Assembly: GCF_000213175.1 (NCBI RefSeq)
Contig: NW_009799103.1
Coordinates: 2,293,943-2,357,942, forward strand
Direction of reading: 5' to 3'
DNA length: 64,000 bases
Origin: Neurospora tetrasperma FGSC 2508
Taxonomy: Eukaryota > Ascomycota > Sordariomycetes > Sordariales > Sordariaceae
Under the pieces are notes generated by a model. It did not search any database and was not told the DNA's origin. It saw only the letters and a list, made by a program, of their open reading frames with translations. Positions within the stretch are counted from its first letter, which is position 1. Each line of letters begins with the position of its first letter. Below are positions 12,491 through 24,600 of the stretch, one piece after another. The position numbers and the translations under genes were made by a program.

Positions 12491-13354
12491 TATCCCTTAT
12501 CACATCCCTGCCTAAGCGTATATATATATATATACTTTACCTACTATACCCATCTTCTAACCGTTAATCTACTACACCTTACCCAACCTCCCATCCGCCT
12601 TTGCTCTGACCATGACTCAGCACTTAAAAGGACAAGTGACAGATGGAGCCATCCGACGGGAACTAAGCCACTGAGCTGTGAAACGAGGACGGTCTACGGT
12701 GTATCAATGTGGGCAACATCAATGCGGCTGTCCATGAAGACTCCTGGCCTTTTGACGTCTCTATTTCCAGCAAGTCTCATGCCGCCAACAAGCTTGGATG
12801 AATCTATGGTTAGACTTGCCCTTCGGATTGATAAGTGCATTCTTCATGGTGAGGATGATGTCCTTCGGTGACGAGTTTTGGCAGTAAGACAATCATACAC
12901 ATCATCACCAAACTGTTAATGTTTTGACCAAGATGTACGTATGGTGAGATAGCAAGTCGAGTGTGAAGCAAGTACCAAAGTTGGAAAGCAAAGAGCATGG
13001 GTGGTTCAGTATTCTTGACGACGCTCACCTATACAACCTGTATGCTGAGAGCACTCAGGCCATCATTTAAGTAAGGCTGCTCAGTGTAGTTCATAAAATC
13101 ATCACATGCATTCGTGCTCACTCATACAAAGGAAGATGTGTTGAGAGCGAGGAGTATGCGGATGTCAAATTTTCCTTCATTTTCCCGTCCATCCATTCTT
13201 TCCTTCCCAAAGAGAGAACACAAGCAATATTTCAAGATCGCAGGTGCTGCGGGTATAAATTTATCTACACCTCCCCCTTTTCGTTCTTCCACCCTTGCTT
13301 CCTTCTTCCAAATAATCCATCCCTCTTGAGCATGCACTTCCATTGATAACCCAT
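12491..13354. other. Convergent 3' intergenic region with TA microsatellite
   Basis: Separates the 3' ends of the metalloprotease (plus) and eIF2B-epsilon (minus) genes. A short (TA)n tract lies at about 12519-12536. No coding sequence recognised; it should hold both 3' UTRs. Confidence 0.6.
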
Positions 13355-15679
13355 CTAGTCACTATCCTCATCCTCTTCATCACTGTCTTCGTTGCTATCC
13401 TCCTCATCTGCATTCTCCAGCCATTCAACCAGCACACGACTCCTCTCCTTGATCTTGGAGAGTGTATCATTCTCTGCAGCCCTGGCATCCGCCCACCAGG
13501 CGAGAATACCCTCCTCCTCGAGAACGTCCAAGTTATAAAGCTGCTGCAGCATGGCGGCAAGTAGCGTTCCTGCGCGCGCAGAATCAAGCCCCTTAATGGC
13601 TGCCAAAGCTTTCTGCAACGCGAGGGCAAACTCAGCGTGGAGATCGACCTTGTTTCCGCCGACGCCAACCTCTGTAATGAACTTGACGGCACCCTTCTTG
13701 GACGTAAGAGCCCGGCCAGCGGCCTTGGTAGGCTCAAGACCGCCGTTTTCGGGACTCATGAGCTCGGCGGCGCGAGTGGCAAAGGCTACGGCAATGGCCT
13801 TGCGCATCATGCTGTCCGAAGCATTATTGGCCAGTCTCAAACCCATGAACTCCAGCTTCGCAGAGTCGAAGTCCTCGTTGTCGTCAGCACGGAGGGCATC
13901 TACAAGTCCGTGAACAGCGTCACCATGGAACTGGTCGAGCTTCATGACGGCGGCAGCGGAATCGTCAGACGCGAAGGAGGATAGGCGCTCGCGGTTGGCC
14001 TTGGCTTGGAAGCCTTGCTCGTATTCGTCATCCGAGAGGTCATCATCGGAGTCATGGGTCGCTAATGTGGAGATGGACTCGCTTGAAATGTTGAGGCCAG
14101 CCAAAGAGTAAACGAGAGAGCTTTGGAGAACTGCGGGGTCCGCATCGCCTTCCTCCTCGGAGTCACTGTCCTCGTCGTCTTGTGGTTCTTTATATTGGGC
14201 TCCCTTGCCATCGTTTCCGACCAGTTTAATGTCGGTCTTGACCGGCTCTCTTTCACTGGTGAAGAGGGATATTCTCGGTAGGGGTTTGGATGAGAGTTGT
14301 GTTCCGGCGCTGATCCGCACACCGTAGGAGATGAGAGAGCCTTGAGGAATGTAGCTGTGCTTACCAATGACTGCATCGTTGGCTACAATGGAATGCAGAA
14401 CAGTAGCACCGTCTTCGATCACCGCGTCATCCCAAATATAGCTGTTCTCTATCCTCACGTTCTTTCCGATCTGGCACCTCCTTCCGATGATACTGCTCGA
14501 GATTGTGCTACCAGTGTCGACATAGGCGGTCTTCCCTAGTACTGATTTGGTTACTGTGCTGTTTTTTGCGATGTGTGCGCCATCCTCTAACCACAGACCC
14601 TGTTTGTACTTGTAAGTTTGTCCGTGAAGAAGGTTGCTATCGGGGACATACGGTAGCGCCCAGCGGTGGAGGATATCCTTGCTGATGCAATCATACATCT
14701 GAAGGTTGCTGGCGCGAGCCCCGTAGCCTTCCTCAAGAATCTCGGCGCTGATGATCTTGCCGTTGAGCTCCCAGTCTTTCAGTACGCCGTGAAGGAAGTT
14801 CTTGCGGGGAAGCTCGTAGTCGAAGCTCTCGGACCACAAGGCCAAAACATCCGGTGTGCAAATATCGATGCCACAATCGATCAGATCGGTGCGTAACTCG
14901 AACTCAGCATACTCGAATACCGACTCGTCCAACTTGACATACTTGTCCTTCTGAAGTGGGTGCATCTCTTCATATTGCAGACAACGGCCGTTGGTGGGGT
15001 CGACAACAAAGACAGGAGTAATGCCCCGGGCCTTTGCAGTCCGGTGAGGGCTGTCTCCTGTTGAGCGCAAGACGATGGTCATGCAGGCGTCTCTGTTGGC
15101 CTCTCTCCTTGCGCGGTGCCTGGCCAGAATACCATCGAGGGGGATGTTTGCGACAACATCGCCATGAATCAGAATGAAGTCACCCGAGATAAGACTGCGC
15201 TTGTCAAGATCTCGCAAACAGTCACCGATGGAGCTTGCGTCGGACACGCGGATGAAGTCGACAGAAGAGAAGGGGCAGAGATTGCTTTCCGGGCTCCATC
15301 GGTCGGAGTCGTGGATGTAGGTTTCGACGTCTTCGGAGTGGGCGCCGCAGTAGATGAAGACCTCCTGGACGCCGTTGGAGGCTAGATACTCGAGCGTGTA
15401 TTCGATAACGGGCACGTTGACCAAAGGAAGGAGACACTGTCAGGAGAAGGCCGTCAGTACTCAGAGGTCACCAGGGACAAGGGACATGAAGCATTGAGCA
15501 TGAAGCATGAAGGCATTTACCCTGGGCTTTTCAAGCGCGAAAGGCTGAAAGCGGTCTTGGAAAGAATCGGCGAGGATGACGGCCTGGAGAGCATCTTCTC
15601 TCTTCTCCTCGGCGCCGCCCTTGGCGGGCTTTTTGGACTTATTGGCAGCTCCGCCCTTGCTGACCTGCTTGCCCGACAT
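13355..15679 (-). CDS. gcd6: Translation initiation factor eIF2B epsilon subunit
   Basis: Two exons, 15679-15521 and 15436-13355, joined by GTAAAT...CAG in phase 0, give 746 residues. The order is: short basic lead (MSGKQVSKGG), nucleotidyltransferase-like domain (LQAVILADSFQDRFQPFALEKPR, then CLLPLVNVPVIEYTLEYL), left-handed beta-helix hexapeptide repeats (around ISSSIIGRRCQIGKNVRIENSYIW), then a C-terminal W2/HEAT domain ending in acidic-aromatic blocks and a Glu/Asp tail. The epsilon subunit is the catalytic GDP-GTP exchange factor for eIF2 and the target of eIF2-phosphate control. The frame stays open upstream to about 15976, but the ATG at 15679 starts the usual family N-terminus, so it was chosen. 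Length matches yeast Gcd6 (about 712) closely. Confidence 0.94.
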
Positions 15680-18600
15680 TGCCAACTGAAGTCTATTTAT
15701 CAGCTCGAACTCTACAGGAATGGGTCGACGAGGGCCTGGTTGAGTAAGTGGCCGCGGATCGGAAAGCGCGGGGAAGACTGTGGTAGAAGGAAAAAGGTGG
15801 GGCTGCACAATGTCAAGAACGGCGCGTTTGAACTTCAAAGCTGGGGTTGATAATGCGCCTGCCTGCCTCGGCCGCTGTGTGGTACCAAAAACCTTGCAAT
15901 GATGAGTCAACGCAGTGGCCCCGATCTGTCCAAACTTCCATACTGCATGCTTGGAGGTGGGGCGCGGGGCTATCACCTGTGGCTTGTACGTACCATCGGT
16001 ACCTTAGTTTACCGTACCGCGTACCAACTGCACTGAGCCTTACAGGCGGTAACTTTCATCAGTGGAAAATCGTGGCGTTGGAAATCACTAGCCGCATTTG
16101 GGCTCCCATCGATCACAACTGAAGTAGCCGCATCAAGCACATCATAGCACCGGCACTGAACAGTGTGGGTGTACTTAGTGTACTAAGTAGTAGTGTACAC
16201 TACAACACAATAGTGCTTAGCATCTCCCTTGGCTACACAACAACGGCAACATGTATGAAAGGGAAGGTACTAGGTAGTGTAAATAGTAGAACTCAAGATC
16301 CGAGCTTTTGCTGTGCACGCAGTCTGGCAGTTTTCCTGGCTCCAGGGCGAATTCTAGCAGACGTAACTGATTCCGTGGGCAAGAACTGAAACATCCAGCT
16401 CACCTAGACGTTGCGATAGCAAGCCCCCCTCGCACCTCGCCCATCTTAGCTATCAAGATCATGGCGACTGAAGTTGGGACATGAACTTAGTCCAGACGAA
16501 CCATGATCCGGATTCCAATTTCAGCTGAGTGCCGAGAGATGACCGGCGATCCCACCCTCCCGGTGGAGCCAAATGTTGATTTGCGCCAGGAGCCGGTATA
16601 TATACGTAGTGTAGTGTACACAGCACTACATGACACTACACTAGATAACTCCGGGATGGCCTGTCGGATGCTAGCCGATTTCGACTTGACGAAACCCAAC
16701 CGCGGCACGCCAAACCCATCTCCCAAAGTGCCGACTCGCCGTTCGGTTACATATGTAACTATCAGCCTACCTATTACATTCTTGCACCTATGTTGTGCCG
16801 ACAAAGCTTCGCAGGACCGCGCCTCGGGAGGATCACTGCATGGGGAAAACACCTGGCCGTTGGTAGTTCACCAGCCTCGCCACGTGCTAGTTCGCGTTCT
16901 AACGAGGGTCGGAACGATAATGGAATGAATCTCGTCCGATCTGCAGATCCTTACATCGAATCCAACACCGTCTCGTCCCATTCATACATAAAGCGAGCGT
17001 CACGGCGCCAGGTGTGTACATAACTACACTACACTACATATAACGGCGGACCGCACTATATGGGACTAAAGAGTTCTAGACCACCATCGAACATGCAGCA
17101 TACCGCATCTGAGGTTTCTTGGTGGATCCTAGTAAGCGGCTCAGGCGGACCCGGTTCCAGGAGCCCGTCTTGCCAGTCAAGCACGACGCCATGCGTAACA
17201 ACGAAGGTACTTTTAATGTTCTCCAACACCAGGCCACTCTGCTTCAAATTGCCGGGAAGTGTCCTTGGCTAGCTTGGTCCCGCCCTCCGCGACAGTCTGG
17301 CACCCAAGGCCGTCATAGAAGGCGGCTCCGGCCCGGTTTAACGCCCCTTTCCCGACCCCCAAATTGCTATTTCTTTCTCCTCCACCTCGTTTCCTTTATG
17401 TATTATATTGGTCCGCGGTGTTATCAACTGGAACCAGCCCGGAAATCCCCCGCCACGCCGTATCTCCGATTAGCCTTCACTTTATATTGGCGTCCCAGTC
17501 TCCTCATCTGTTTCTTGTCTTACCTCCCGCGGCTATGAATTTTCATGCTCCGTCAAGAACCCCGAATGGGAAAGAAGGATCAGGCTACACTACAATTTGC
17601 CATGGAGACGAGCAAACAACACCACTCTTCATCCTGCATACCCGTGTCCAAGACTACATATCCAATATCATCCTTTGGGTCACGACTTACAAGCAGGCAA
17701 ACAGCCAAAACAATTCTCTCTACCTTCAAACGGACCTCGTAACGGACTCAACAGGGCTCATTCGCTCCGGCACCAGATTCTTATCTCCAAGAGGTATTTA
17801 CAATTGGAGGTATCAACCTCGGTCCACTCCCCCATCCTGCAAGTTCCAGGATTACAATTGCCCTCCACTAGTACCGAGCCTAATACCGACTCTTACCTCG
17901 CATACTGACAGGGAAACCAGCGGGCCTTCGCGCTTTCGTGAACTTAGTTTTTACAAACATCCAAGTCCTCTTCGGTCCCGCGGTTGGTCAGGAGCCGGCT
18001 GAGCAACAGCAGCATTGACTCATCCCAGCCGTCTCCTGGACCGACCGAGATGCATATACACTACCCGTGCCTCGCTATAAGGGATATTCTTTCCCCAAAT
18101 GTTCTCGAACCAGGCCCTTTCAATACTTACTCCTGTCTGCACCACAGTTGGTGCGTGAATATGTAGCAAGTACCCGACGATCCTGGCGCCTAGCCAGGTC
18201 TAGGCTCGTCTGGAACCCACCAAACCATTCTGGGCTGTAGTACGAGCGGTTGTACCGAATGGTAGCTGTGCTCCTCTCACCCGCCTCCTCCCTCTTTCCT
18301 TTTCCCTTCAGATACATCTTATACGAAACCCCAGGCTCGCGATACTCACCTTCTTACCTCGACCTATGAACCTTTCACCCCCCCTTCCCTCTCCGTTATC
18401 CTCATTCACTTACAGCTGACAGTTTATCTACTGTACTTAGTTCAATCTGCTCCCGAGCTCACGTAACCAACACGAGATTCCGTCCTTTTATTTTCTTTCC
18501 ATCTTCCTAAACTTTTCCCACCTGCTTGTTGCTTCTACGACCGACCCCCTACAGCCATTTTCTCATCAACATTGTGCCAACAATCTTGGCTCACCCTGGA

Positions 18601-19177
18601 AAGCGTCACTACCACATATGCTCACTTGACGACCAACTGCTAGTTCGACAGCAACAATTCGAACAGAGCACTTGCCCACCGTTAATGCTCAAGTCTAGTA
18701 GGTGGAAAGGACTGCAGACCGGATGCAACGACATCTACTTCAGACTTAAACTACATGCGCGAAATGAGGAGCCAACCACGCTACCTCTCTACTTAACCAA
18801 TCACGCTACACACCGCCAAATATCCATCCCCCCCCACAGAAGAGAGAAAAAAAAAGGAACAAAGTTGACATCAGCCGGCACACACGAATCAGGCTTTGGT
18901 ACGAGTTTCTAAAGCTTCGAATTGCAGTAGAGGTTAGCCAACTCTGCGGCAACACCTACTCGGGAATTGAGCAGCTCTTTGCCTTCGTCGACGAGCATGC
19001 AACGGCACGAGATCGACATCGAAACAATCAGCCACGAAAAGAAAAAAAAATCGACGCCAGCCGACCCTGCCGCCCCGAATGCGTAATTCCTTCCATTCCG
19101 TGCTTTTACCGATCTCGTCGCTCGCTATCCCCTCTTCGATCTACAATTAGAATCGTCACTCCGTCGACGGTTACTCT
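15680..19177. other. 3.5-kb intergenic region without recognised gene
   Basis: Upstream of eIF2B-epsilon and downstream of Skn7. It holds repeated short motifs of the GTAGTGTACAC / CTACACTAC type (about 16170-16205, 16605-16645, 17022-17042) and long pyrimidine-rich tracts on the plus strand (about 17340-17530 and 18250-18560). Open frames of up to about 210 codons on the plus strand (17364-18002) have unbiased composition and no family resemblance. A non-coding transcript is possible but not shown. Confidence 0.55.
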
Positions 19178-21619
19178 CTATTGCACAAACGGCCTCTGGT
19201 GGTTCGCGCCAGGCCCGTATAACCGTTGGCGCTTTTCTGGCCGATTCTCTTCTGATCCACCCATTCCCATGCCCTCGGAGGCCTGTATATGGCCGCCGCC
19301 TTGGAAACCCGCCGATCCGCCTGCTAGTTGGTTGTTCACCTGGTTATTCATCATTTGATAGGGTGGCGGCGGCGGTCTTTGTGTGCCCCCCGGCGTCAGA
19401 ACCATCCCTCCCGGCCCGTTCCCTCCGGCATTCATGTATCCCCCACCGTCCATGTTGGGGGACGTCTGGTTCATCTGCCCTGGGGAATGCCATGAAGACG
19501 TGGTGGCAGGCGAAGGTATCGGCGTCTGTTCAAATTTGACCTGTGCGCTGCTGCCCATCGAAGAGTTTGCCATCGCCGCTGCCGCCGCCATCATGTTGGC
19601 CTGCGCTTGTTGGTTGTTGCTGTAAGCTTGTTGGTTCTGGCCCGGCGGTCCTGGGGCACCGACAGTCTGTCCTGTATCATCCGCGTTAAGGCCGCCTTGG
19701 AGCGGGTCTTTGAGCATATACGCCAGATGCTTCCTCAAAACGCGGATCATGCTGTCTTTCGTAAAGGGTTTTGCTAACACATCATTCATACCTTGGAGGA
19801 AGGAACGTTAGAACATCCGAAAGAAGCAGGTGGGGTGAACTGGGATGGGCTCAACTTACCATACTGAAAGTAGGTCTGGATATCTTCTTGTCGAATATTC
19901 GACGTCATGGCAATGATGGGTACTCTTGCCGTCACCATCCTGATCATCGCCGTCGCCGATACGCCATCCAGGTTGGGCATAATAATGTCCATGAAAATGA
20001 GGTCGAAACCCTCGTTATTCTCCGGATTGTTGATCTTTTCGACAGCTTCCAGCCCGTCCTTCTGCTACAGTGTTAGCGACGGCTGCCTTCGGGTAATTCG
20101 AATTCCCAAGGCGAGACACCTAGAACTTACAGCAATATCTACCGAGCATTCGAGTACATGTAGGAATTTGGCACCGATCCTTGCGCATGTCTTGTCATCC
20201 TCGACGAGTAGGATACGTGGCCGCTTGTGGCTCCACATGGAGGTGCCTTGATCTTTTGGGGGAGGCGTGATCTGGGCAGAGTCTGCCATCGCATTCGGAT
20301 TACTCAAGGGACGAGTATAAGGGATGTTGTTGATGTGGTCGGAATGGAATGGATCGATGCCTGTTGTCTGCCCTACCGGATAGACCATGTGTCTTGGGTC
20401 GTTGAGGGGGTCATGCAACATGTGCATGGGGCCAGGGCCGCTCTGGGTGAACATGACTGACGAGGCCGCCGATTCCGATGGAGACCCATTTTGATGATAG
20501 GCGACCGATAACCGTTCGAGTTCCCGGTCGGCCTGGGAGTCGGGGGAAACGCCATTGAGTATCTCGCGCGCTCGTCTAAGTTCGGCTGCCGGCTCATCAG
20601 CACCGTCTGGTAGTAGCCCAAGGGATCCTGCGTGGAAGGTCGGACCTGAATGACTTGAGTGGCTAGAATGCGCCGAGTGTCTGCTATTCCGTCGACGGTC
20701 CTCGATGTTGCTGAGGTGGGTGATCAACTCGTTGGAGACTTGACTCTGAGCCCTGACCATCTTCTGCAAGCTGATGACCTCGTTGACGAGCACTTTGTTC
20801 GTCTGCGCCAGCTCGAAATACTGTTCTTGCAACGCCTGGATCTGGTGTTGGGTCGCAGTAAGCGATTCGCTTAGGACGACAATCTGCTGCGACGCGCCAA
20901 AGGTATCCTCAGCTTGCGCTGGCTTACGCGGGGCGGGCGCTTTTCTGCGGATATTATCTAGGTTATCTTTCCTATCTGCACGAAACTCGGGATGTCGAAA
21001 TTCCCATGCCTGGATACGGTCAGCTGAAGGAATCCCCTTTGCAGGACCGATGACTTGGACCACCCACATCTCTTCCGTATGGCGCTTCGCCACTTTCTTC
21101 ATTGTGCCTCACTTTGTGAAAATCGTATTTGTTCAACTGCCGTACGAAGCTTGCGAAATTGCTGTGCTTGAAGTGTTTGGGTAAGATGGTTTTGGTGAAT
21201 TTTTCATTCTGTTGATGAGCATGTCAGCAAGAGCAGGGGGGAGCGTCTTCCCCAAATGAAATGCCGTTCAGCGCATACCTCTAGAACAACGAAACTGTCA
21301 CCATCGGCGCTCCATCGTACTACGGAATTGTACGTGGGGTCTTCGAGCATCCTACAAGCTGGTCAGAACGCACTTTTCGCAATTTACAGGCATGGACTTG
21401 GCGCCTCAGGATGGCTTCAGGGGTTTAGGCTTCGTACTTATATAGCTTGCGCACCTAGGTGAGACAAATTACGGGTTAGCACCCATCTTAAAACTAGCGG
21501 TCGCTGGCAGACAAAGAGAGAGGAGAGTGGAAAGGGGAAGCTTTGGAAGAGGAGCTCACAAAGTCGCTGGAGTTGTTACCAGCCTGCACAGAGGCCGAGT
21601 CACCCTCGGGAGGCGGCAT
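19178..21619 (-). CDS. skn7: Skn7/RR-1 response regulator with HSF-type DNA-binding domain
   Basis: Seven exons (21619-21560, 21454-21438, 21351-21279, 21208-21068, 21009-20131, 20061-19860, 19791-19178) give about 661 residues. The HSF-type DNA-binding domain spans about residues 17-115: [55 protein letters not shown] leucine-zipper-like coiled coil follows (about 132-190). A receiver domain spans about 360-480, with ILLVEDD, phospho-acceptor Asp415 in [10 protein letters not shown], and conserved Lys465 in LAKPF. The tail is Gln/Asn/Gly/Met rich. Skn7 is the nuclear end of the fungal histidine phosphorelay (Ypd1 partner) and acts in oxidative-stress, osmotic and cell-wall responses. The small exons were placed by family pattern and canonical splice sites. 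The exon 6 acceptor is a TAGCAG tandem; 20061 keeps the receiver spacing best. Confidence 0.93.
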
Positions 21620-24600
21620 GATTGTGGTGGTTCAGCGTGGGTCGGGACACGAGGTCTAGACAAGCGAATGCCCAAGCAGTCCGAGCCGATAACAGCGGCC
21701 GATAAGGACTGCGACCGAGAATCAAGAACAGTCCAATTTAGTAGGCACGAGTTTCTCCCAAGCAAGAGCACAGTTTGATGGACTGGTCACGCTCTGCTCC
21801 TCTTCTCATCTCCACACGACGTGATGCGGTCTCCTGGTCCGAGCCGACAGTTGTTTCCACTTTTCCCAAGGTCACGTAGCATGCTCTGGGTCGAGCGTTC
21901 AGGTGGTCGAACCGCGGCTGCTTCGCGACGTAATGTACCCAGGCGGCGGGGGACTCAAACGGTTCACGCAGCGGATGAAACAGAAGGCGGTACAGTAGTC
22001 GAAAGAGCTATGGCAGACGGCCAAGCCAGGCGTGCTGGAGATGCGATATGGGGGAGGGTTGTTTAAGCTCAGCGCGAGATAATGACCAGACAGGCGATGG
22101 GCGTACGGTCCATCTCAGGCTGTGTCCGGTGTCGCTGGAGGATTCGGGGCTTGACGTCTCAGAGAAGGTCCAGAGGGTTGAACGAGTCGAAAAAGGTCGA
22201 GACTGTGGTCGAGTTCAGGGTACCGTCTTAAGGCAGAGGATCAGGGACAAGGGACCTTGACCGGCGGATGGACACGGTGCTGGTGGGAAAAAATAAAAAA
22301 TAAAATGATGGAGGTGCGTTCTTCCGTGGACCCAGTCGATGTTTGGGAATTGAGGGACAATTGTTAGGGGCGAGTGCTTTTTGGCGCCTTGGACCTGTGT
22401 TGTCTGGTATGTACCTAGTTTTGCGAGTTGCGTGCCCCCTCGGTGGATTGGAGGTGACAGAAGCTGGCGCGGACGGGACTGGGGAGTACATATGACTGTC
22501 AGGACTGGCAAGCTACGGTATGATTGATCAAGTTCCGGAAAGCAGGCGAAAAACTTGCAGTAGCCAGCGAGAGCGGCAACATCAATTGCCTTGGTGAGCC
22601 TAGCAAACCTTGTTCGCTTGGTAGAGGTACGCCAGTACACAGTCTCGACAGTACGCCAGAGACGGTAGGATCGCTGCCGTGGAAACTTGAGACTCGCGAG
22701 GTGGAAGAACCGGGGCTGGGTTGAGGTAAGAATGGAACCTCGATGCGGCGCCGGTGGACATAAAGTTCAGACCCCTACCTTTTGCTAGTGCTGAAGTGGA
22801 CGCAAAGTTTGAAACCTCCCAGGCGAGGAGGACATCTTGTCTTCCATGTCGGGCAAGTACTATAGTATCTATTTCAAGTTGTACGCGCTGCGGAGAAAGT
22901 CCCGTGCCAAAACGGAGCTATCTTGACGAATCAGACGAATCAGACGATCGGCTGGGACGTCATCCATACTCCAATCCTTACCGTTTTGTCTGTCTGGTAC
23001 CTTAGGTTACGTCCCTTACTATACCAACCGCAAGCGTCAATACATTGGACAACGCCAAAGATACATCTACCTATAAATACAACACATTACATGACATCGG
23101 TGGCATGTGAGAAGCCAGAACAGGAGTAAGTCATGTAGTGTACGTATTTAGGTTACTTACGTACAGTCATGTGCGGTTGTGTAAGGCTTGGCTTGACCAC
23201 GCTGGTATAAGCTTGGGGGGCCTTCATGACCGCTTTACCATCTCTCCGACTTGTACATATGGAAAAAGCCACTTGCACTCCAGTAACCTGCGGAACAGAA
23301 TGCCATTGGACCTGTATATCGGGCTGCACCCTTGGAAGATGGGCAATTTGCTTCGAACACATGCTGTTGATCTCGTTTTGAGATCAAATGGTGCTTTTGG
23401 CGATAATAGTCCTATTTGCTTCCTTGGTTCACGGGTCCGACAAGATACATGCAGGCAAGCCGGCAAGCAAGGCGAGCCAGCGAGGCCAGACATGCCAGAA
23501 CACCAACTGCGAAACCGACCCTTACCGACGTCGATCCCACAACCTGGTGGCGCGACGATTGAGGAGGGAAGTCTTTCAACAGAAGTCCAACCAGCTATCG
23601 TCCGCTCATCAGTACACATAGCCAACCATGACTGAGCTTGGGTGACCCGCAAGATGCTGGGCTGAAGATCAGGGACAGCTCCCTCACCGTCCTTCATAAA
23701 ATGGTAATATTTCGAATTTCAAATGGTAAAACTGGCTGTAAAGTCTTCAGTACTGTTACAGCAGAGGAGGCTCCATTAGGCGCAGGAGAGGTGTGAGCGG
23801 GGTTCGGCCCGTTGATCTTGGAAGGTCCGTGAACATGAGACCCGACGTCTGCTGGCGAAATGGCCCCGGAGCAAGACGTAAAAAAAAGAGAAAAAAGTCC
23901 CAACTTGGTTGAGTTTCCTAATAGTGTCCCAACATTGCAATGCACCCTGTGAGCAAGGCGCAGTAAGTATTTATGCAAGTAGCTCCATCGTGAAACGGCG
24001 CCACGTGCACCGTCATGCACAGTATCAAGTCTTGACAGTTTTTGAACTCGGTCCCAACTTTGCCTTCAGGTTCTTTATAAGGCGAGCATACTGTGTACAT
24101 AGCTGGGGGGGGGGGGGGGGGAAGAGAGAGAGACGAAATCAGAAGTATGAAGCTGGACGTCGGCTACGCAGTAGTGTATATACAGTAGGCCAGCAGTGAA
24201 GCAATCCACGTACAGCTGTAGTTATTCCCACGCTCTCGAGCTGTATCTCAATCCACTTGTGATTTGGTGCGCAAGCTACGACCTGTTTGGTATCGATCAA
24301 CATCCAGTGCAACATTCACTTGGATAGGGCAACTTGGCTCAAGCGACTGTGCGCAATCCTAAGCGGCCTGTGTGGAACCCGTCTGACCAATAGCAGAGTT
24401 ATTGGGCCGCCTGAAGGATTTAGGGTTAGGCGTTAGTATATAAGGTAGAGGTAGGTAAAAAAACAAGGTCAGTTCTAGAGATTGTAGGGGGCTGGCAGGA
24501 GGCTCCCGCGTGATGATACATCCTCTTGCGTTCGAAAGTATATCTATCAAGACGTCTCGGGAATGTAGTTGGGTGATGGTATTTAGCAAACTCGACACCG

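Noticed and set aside
15680-15976. In-frame upstream extension of eIF2B-epsilon
   Set aside because: The extension has no conserved features and the ATG at 15679 begins the usual family N-terminus.
17364-18002. 212-codon plus-strand frame
   Set aside because: Unbiased composition, no domain or family pattern, and other frames across the same stretch are equally open.
24105-24121. G homopolymer considered as a G-quadruplex regulatory element
   Set aside because: Poly-G runs in this window also mark assembly breaks and may be sequencing-inflated; nothing ties it to a gene.
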